Assembly: GCA_013339895.1 (NCBI GenBank)
Contig: JABACO010000010.1
Location: 3,661,375-3,725,374 of the forward strand
Length of the DNA stretch: 64,000 nucleotides
Direction: 5' to 3'
DNA from: Ephydatia muelleri
Taxonomy: Eukaryota > Porifera > Demospongiae > Spongillida > Spongillidae
Shown: positions 60,656-64,000 of the stretch, piece by piece
Numbering within the stretch: position 1 is the first letter of the stretch
How the letters are laid out: every line of letters starts with the position of its first letter
Made by a program: the position numbers and the translations under genes
The notes under the pieces: generated by a model
Told to the model about the DNA's origin: nothing
What the model saw: the letters and a program-made list of their open reading frames with translations, nothing else
Databases searched by the model: none

Positions 60656-62506
60656 AGCCTTTCCTATTGTCCAGTTCGCATCGCAATGCTATTATACCAA
60701 ACATCTAAGCATTTTGGCGCACCCTAGGTCTGCCCCCGGGGGCAACTGCCCTCCCCCCCCTCCCCCCCCCCCCCCCCCCCCCCATATATACTGGGTGTCT
60801 TCTTAATAGCCTCTCTCCTCTCCGAACCACGGTACTTCCATCAGTCAAACACAAATGCTTGTGAACACCCCATGTCTAGCACACTCTTAAAACCATTAAA
60901 GCCTCAGACAGTATACTCTCCGTCAGACCTTCAAACAATGATCCCCTTCCCTCATGCGCTCCCCGGGTCCAGCCTCGTCAGATTTGGATGGTTTTTTTTT
61001 TTAACACTTCGTTTTCTGAGCAGTGTCGGATTAAGGGTCACTGGAGCCCCTGAACTACTTATTTTGAAAGGGCCCCCTTTTCGTGTTTCAATCGTTGCGC
61101 GCGGAAATATACTGAAGTGATTAGTACTACTGTACTAGTTGTGCAAAGAGAAGGATTTACAATTTTACATACATACTTTTCGACACTTTGTGCAGCCACA
61201 AAATTGTCAATACTGTTTTAAATTATATCTGCTGTAGCACCTCAGACTCAATTGCCATGAGTGATAGCCAGTTAAGCCTCTCTTGATGTATGCATGTTCT
61301 CATTTTTGATAAGCTTTCGCTCGGAGAACGATCTCTCTCCTCATGCAATGGTTGCCCTCAAACCCAAGTACATTTGATAAGCAATTTCAACGTTTGGAAA
61401 GGTTGATTGGAGACAATGGTTAAATATAATACTGTACAAATTAACAGCTGTACATGTGAATGTAAGTTTAGACGGCATTTTTGTTGTCTGAGTTCAAACG
61501 TTCGATAAAACAGGAAAATTGTTTGAACTCTTGTGCAAAGCTGAACTCCAAGTCATTACGATAGCATTGCTGTAAGTTTTGAGCCACCTTTTCAATTTCG
61601 TCTGCTCCCATGCTTCGAAATTATGTAATAAATCCGAAGCGCTTGTGCACCACGTCTCGTGCGTAACGTCAATTAAGGCCTGTGGCGGTTTGTCCAATAT
61701 TGGAAGGAACACTTCGATGCGAAACGTTTATCATGCTGATAAAGAACCAATCCGTTGGATTCATCACCGAATTGCGTTTTTGGTTTCTTTATTTGTTCTT
61801 TTTTCGGCATCCTTATATATTTAGCATTTGGATCCTTTATTCTTTTGCACGCATTTCAATAGCATCAAAGTTCCCTCGAAGTTCTGACACGAAGTCCTAG
61901 AGTGGCAGTTTGATACCTGTTCCTAGCTCAATTTCAGCACTTTGAATAGCCATGCTACCTCTGTTGAACCTTTCCAAAATGATGTTCAAAATACAGCATG
62001 AAAACAGTGTCCAGGTAATATGAAGGCCATTAGCTTCTTGTTGGGTATCTGCTCGCTATGTACAGTGTATTGCAATCTACTGAATGCATGTTTAATTCCA
62101 ATCATTGAATCCAGTACTGCATGGAATATTGTGTTGTAATGTGCATGTCACCAAACAAAACACATACAAAACACAGAAAATACTTCCTGTGGAACGGAAG
62201 TAAACAATCCATTCTCGTGCAATTTCTTCACCAGAAAGATGCTTTCGAAAGAGGAGAATTTTCTGCTTTGGCCCTTAAACTGTCGCTCGGAAACTGCAAA
62301 ATCGCCGTGGCAGTCATAATTCTGGCACTCTTTAGGTCCTGCAGTATTCACGCCACCTATTTTGAAATGTTTTTCCACAAAGCACTATATTCTGGCAACA
62401 AGTAGCTATTCTGCATTTGCATTTTGGAGCTATACTGCGTTTTTCAATTGGATAAGCATGTCCGCTCTCCGCATGAGAGCCAAGCGAGAGAGTTTCAGCC
62501 TCCAAA
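60656..62506. other. Intergenic, poly-C and hAT-like end
   Basis: A C-run lies at about 60750-60783, next to CCCCCGGGGGCA. Around 61019-61080 the sequence AGTGTCGGATTAAGGGTCAC plus GGAGCCCCTGAAC resembles a hAT terminal region, so a decayed hAT end is likely. Open frames at 61579-61900 (plus) and 62378-62148 (minus, with ECQNYDCHGDFAVSE) are unrecognised. Confidence 0.4.
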
Positions 62507-63133
62507 GGGATCAGGGCTGAGCAACAAAAAGGAGTCTAGAACAAGGAAATATGTCCATTTACACTGTCTGCTGGCATGCATGGTCAGGAAGTAGTGCCAC
62601 ACCCACCTAAAATTATATTCTCTGATGTCGTGCATGGAAAATGGGATTGGGTTTAGCCCAGGAATGGGCTGAAGGTACAAAAAGGAGTCTAGAACAAGGA
62701 GGTACGTCCAAGCACACTGTCTGGTGGCAGGCATGGTTAGGAAGTGATGTCACACCCACCTTAAAGATGTCGTGCACAGAAAAGGCGATTGGGCTCAACC
62801 CAGGAATGAGCTGGAGGTACAAAAGAAGTGTAGAATAAGGAGGTATGTCCAAGCACACTGTCTGGTGGCAGGTATGGTCATGAAGTGGTGCCACACCCAC
62901 CAGTTAGTACGTTATCTGCTGTGCAGATGAATAGTGATTGGATAATGTAATTGGGCTCAGCCCTGGAATGGGCTGGAGGCACAAAAAGGAAAGGAGGTAT
63001 GTCCAATCACACTGTCTGGTGGAAGGCTAGGTTAGGAAGTCCACTAACTATTGTATTCTCTAAGGTCGTGCACAGAAAATGCGATTGGGCTCAGCCCAGG
63101 AATGGGCTGGAGGTACAAAAAGGAGCCCAGACC
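62507..63133. repeat. Tandem repeat, ~140-160 bp units, about 4.5 copies
   Basis: Recurring words are GGGCTGGAGGTACAAAAAGG, CACACTGTCTGGTGGCAGGC and GATTGGGCTCAGCCCAGGAA. Unit starts are near 62514, 62669, 62809, 62968 and 63105. Units differ by short insertions and deletions and about 10-15 percent substitution, so the array is old. Confidence 0.85.
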
Positions 63134-64000
63134 GCCTAAAATATACGTATCACGTGTACGGTCAGAACTACGTAACTAAACATTCTAATTGGAGCACCCT
63201 GCATCGTACTGTACTATTTCTCACAGAAAAATATTGTATAATTAATAAGGATGTAAAGTATTGATAACGTCGTTTCAGCGAGTTACACTATCGATAAGGT
63301 TATTATCGCAGTTATCGGTAATTGAATAAGTCATTAACTCTATCCCGGGCAACAGCGCTTCGCGGCTGCTGTAAAGAATCTAACCATTACAATGTCTTTG
63401 GAGTCAACAACGCATTGTTCAGAGGAAAAGCTACCGCAATTAATACCTCGAAAGGATGCTAATTTAAAGTTCTTCATGATCATGGCTTCAGCCAACTGAA
63501 GCCGTGATCACGAAGTTAGTGCGTTGGCAATTATTGCGGTACTATGAGGAATAAGCATTTCGGGAAAACGTTCTTTGTAATCAACTTCTGCGAATTTGAC
63601 GAACTACTAAACTTTTCCTCTAAACAAATAATATGTTCCAAAAATGTTATTTTTAGATAACAAATGGTTTCATTGTAGCAGCTGCGGGGCAATATCGCGC
63701 TATTGCCCGCGAAAGCGTTACAAAATTCTCTTTGAGAAAGTTAGTGGTACATAGGATTTGAAGGCAATGGGAGTGTAAAAGGCAAAGAAAAAAGAGGTGC
63801 ACTAACTGAAAATTATCGATAAGCTCAAAACATTATCAATAGTTGACCATACAGCTAACCTATCTGATACAAGCAAATTGGACTTGAAACAAGATGTATA
63901 TATTTGGAATGTTCTATACGAAGATGGGTCTTGTGGATTTTATTTTATAACATAAAATTCAAATCGATATATCTTCCGAAATATTAACGCTATCGGGTTC
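63134..64000. other. Intergenic, no gene seen
   Basis: AT-rich DNA with the right member of the 46-bp inverted pair (63675-63721). A small inverted pair, TTCATGATCATGGCTTCAG / CTGAAGCCGTGATCACGAA, lies near 63473-63517. No exon or RNA gene is recognisable. Confidence 0.4.

Noticed and set aside
63473-63517. Small inverted pair TTCATGATCATGGCTTCAG
   Set aside because: Only about 19 bp per arm with no duplication or related copies; too little to call an element.

Overview
The window looks like a nuclear stretch of an invertebrate animal genome. It has short-to-medium GT-AG introns, one conserved animal trafficking gene (TRAPPC12), satellites, many foldback elements and mobile-element families common in sponges and cnidarians. 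A demosponge is my best guess, from the flavour of the repeat-encoded proteins rather than any diagnostic marker. There are no operons, bacterial-type regulatory sites or CRISPR arrays.

Layout. 1-7 kb: gypsy fragments, a 184-bp near-perfect palindrome, and a decayed pogo/Tigger transposon on the minus strand with a small broken gypsy element inserted in it. 7-13.7 kb: a foldback, a GGGA-type purine tract, an uncharacterised Cys-rich reading frame and a small exon with tandem repeats. 13.8-18.6 kb: a young Ty3/gypsy element of the unusual Gmr1 type, with integrase ahead of reverse transcriptase and LTRs that look identical. 19.1-24.8 kb: a hAT element interrupted by a 4.7-kb P-like element. 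The P-like element has 7-bp target duplications, about 30-bp terminal repeats, inner inverted repeats, a spliced transposase gene and a second, convergent gene of unknown function. 25.2-28.4 kb: a 174-bp satellite with trimer higher-order structure. 28.65-38.8 kb: a multi-exon DUF7869-like gene with one apparent base deletion and a 4.4-kb intron filled with a second satellite. 39-42 kb: a 5S-derived fragment, two TA-flanked MITEs and a decayed transposase fragment.

42.6-51.1 kb: the best-supported host gene, 13 exons that join in frame into a 1110-residue protein. Its C-terminal part is TRAPPC12 (TRAPP complex; ER-Golgi traffic and kinetochore function in other animals). Its N-terminal part is a degenerate EF-hand module with a Met-Gly start, joined by a long low-complexity linker. 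Both parts lie in one uninterrupted 1971-bp exon, so a real gene fusion is likely.

51-64 kb: no convincing host gene. It holds AT-rich DNA, a 521-bp MITE, CA repeats around a hairpin, an 825-bp foldback, a widely spaced inverted repeat pair and a short tandem array. Coordinates and splice sites were read by eye. Family names rest on motif recognition without database searches.
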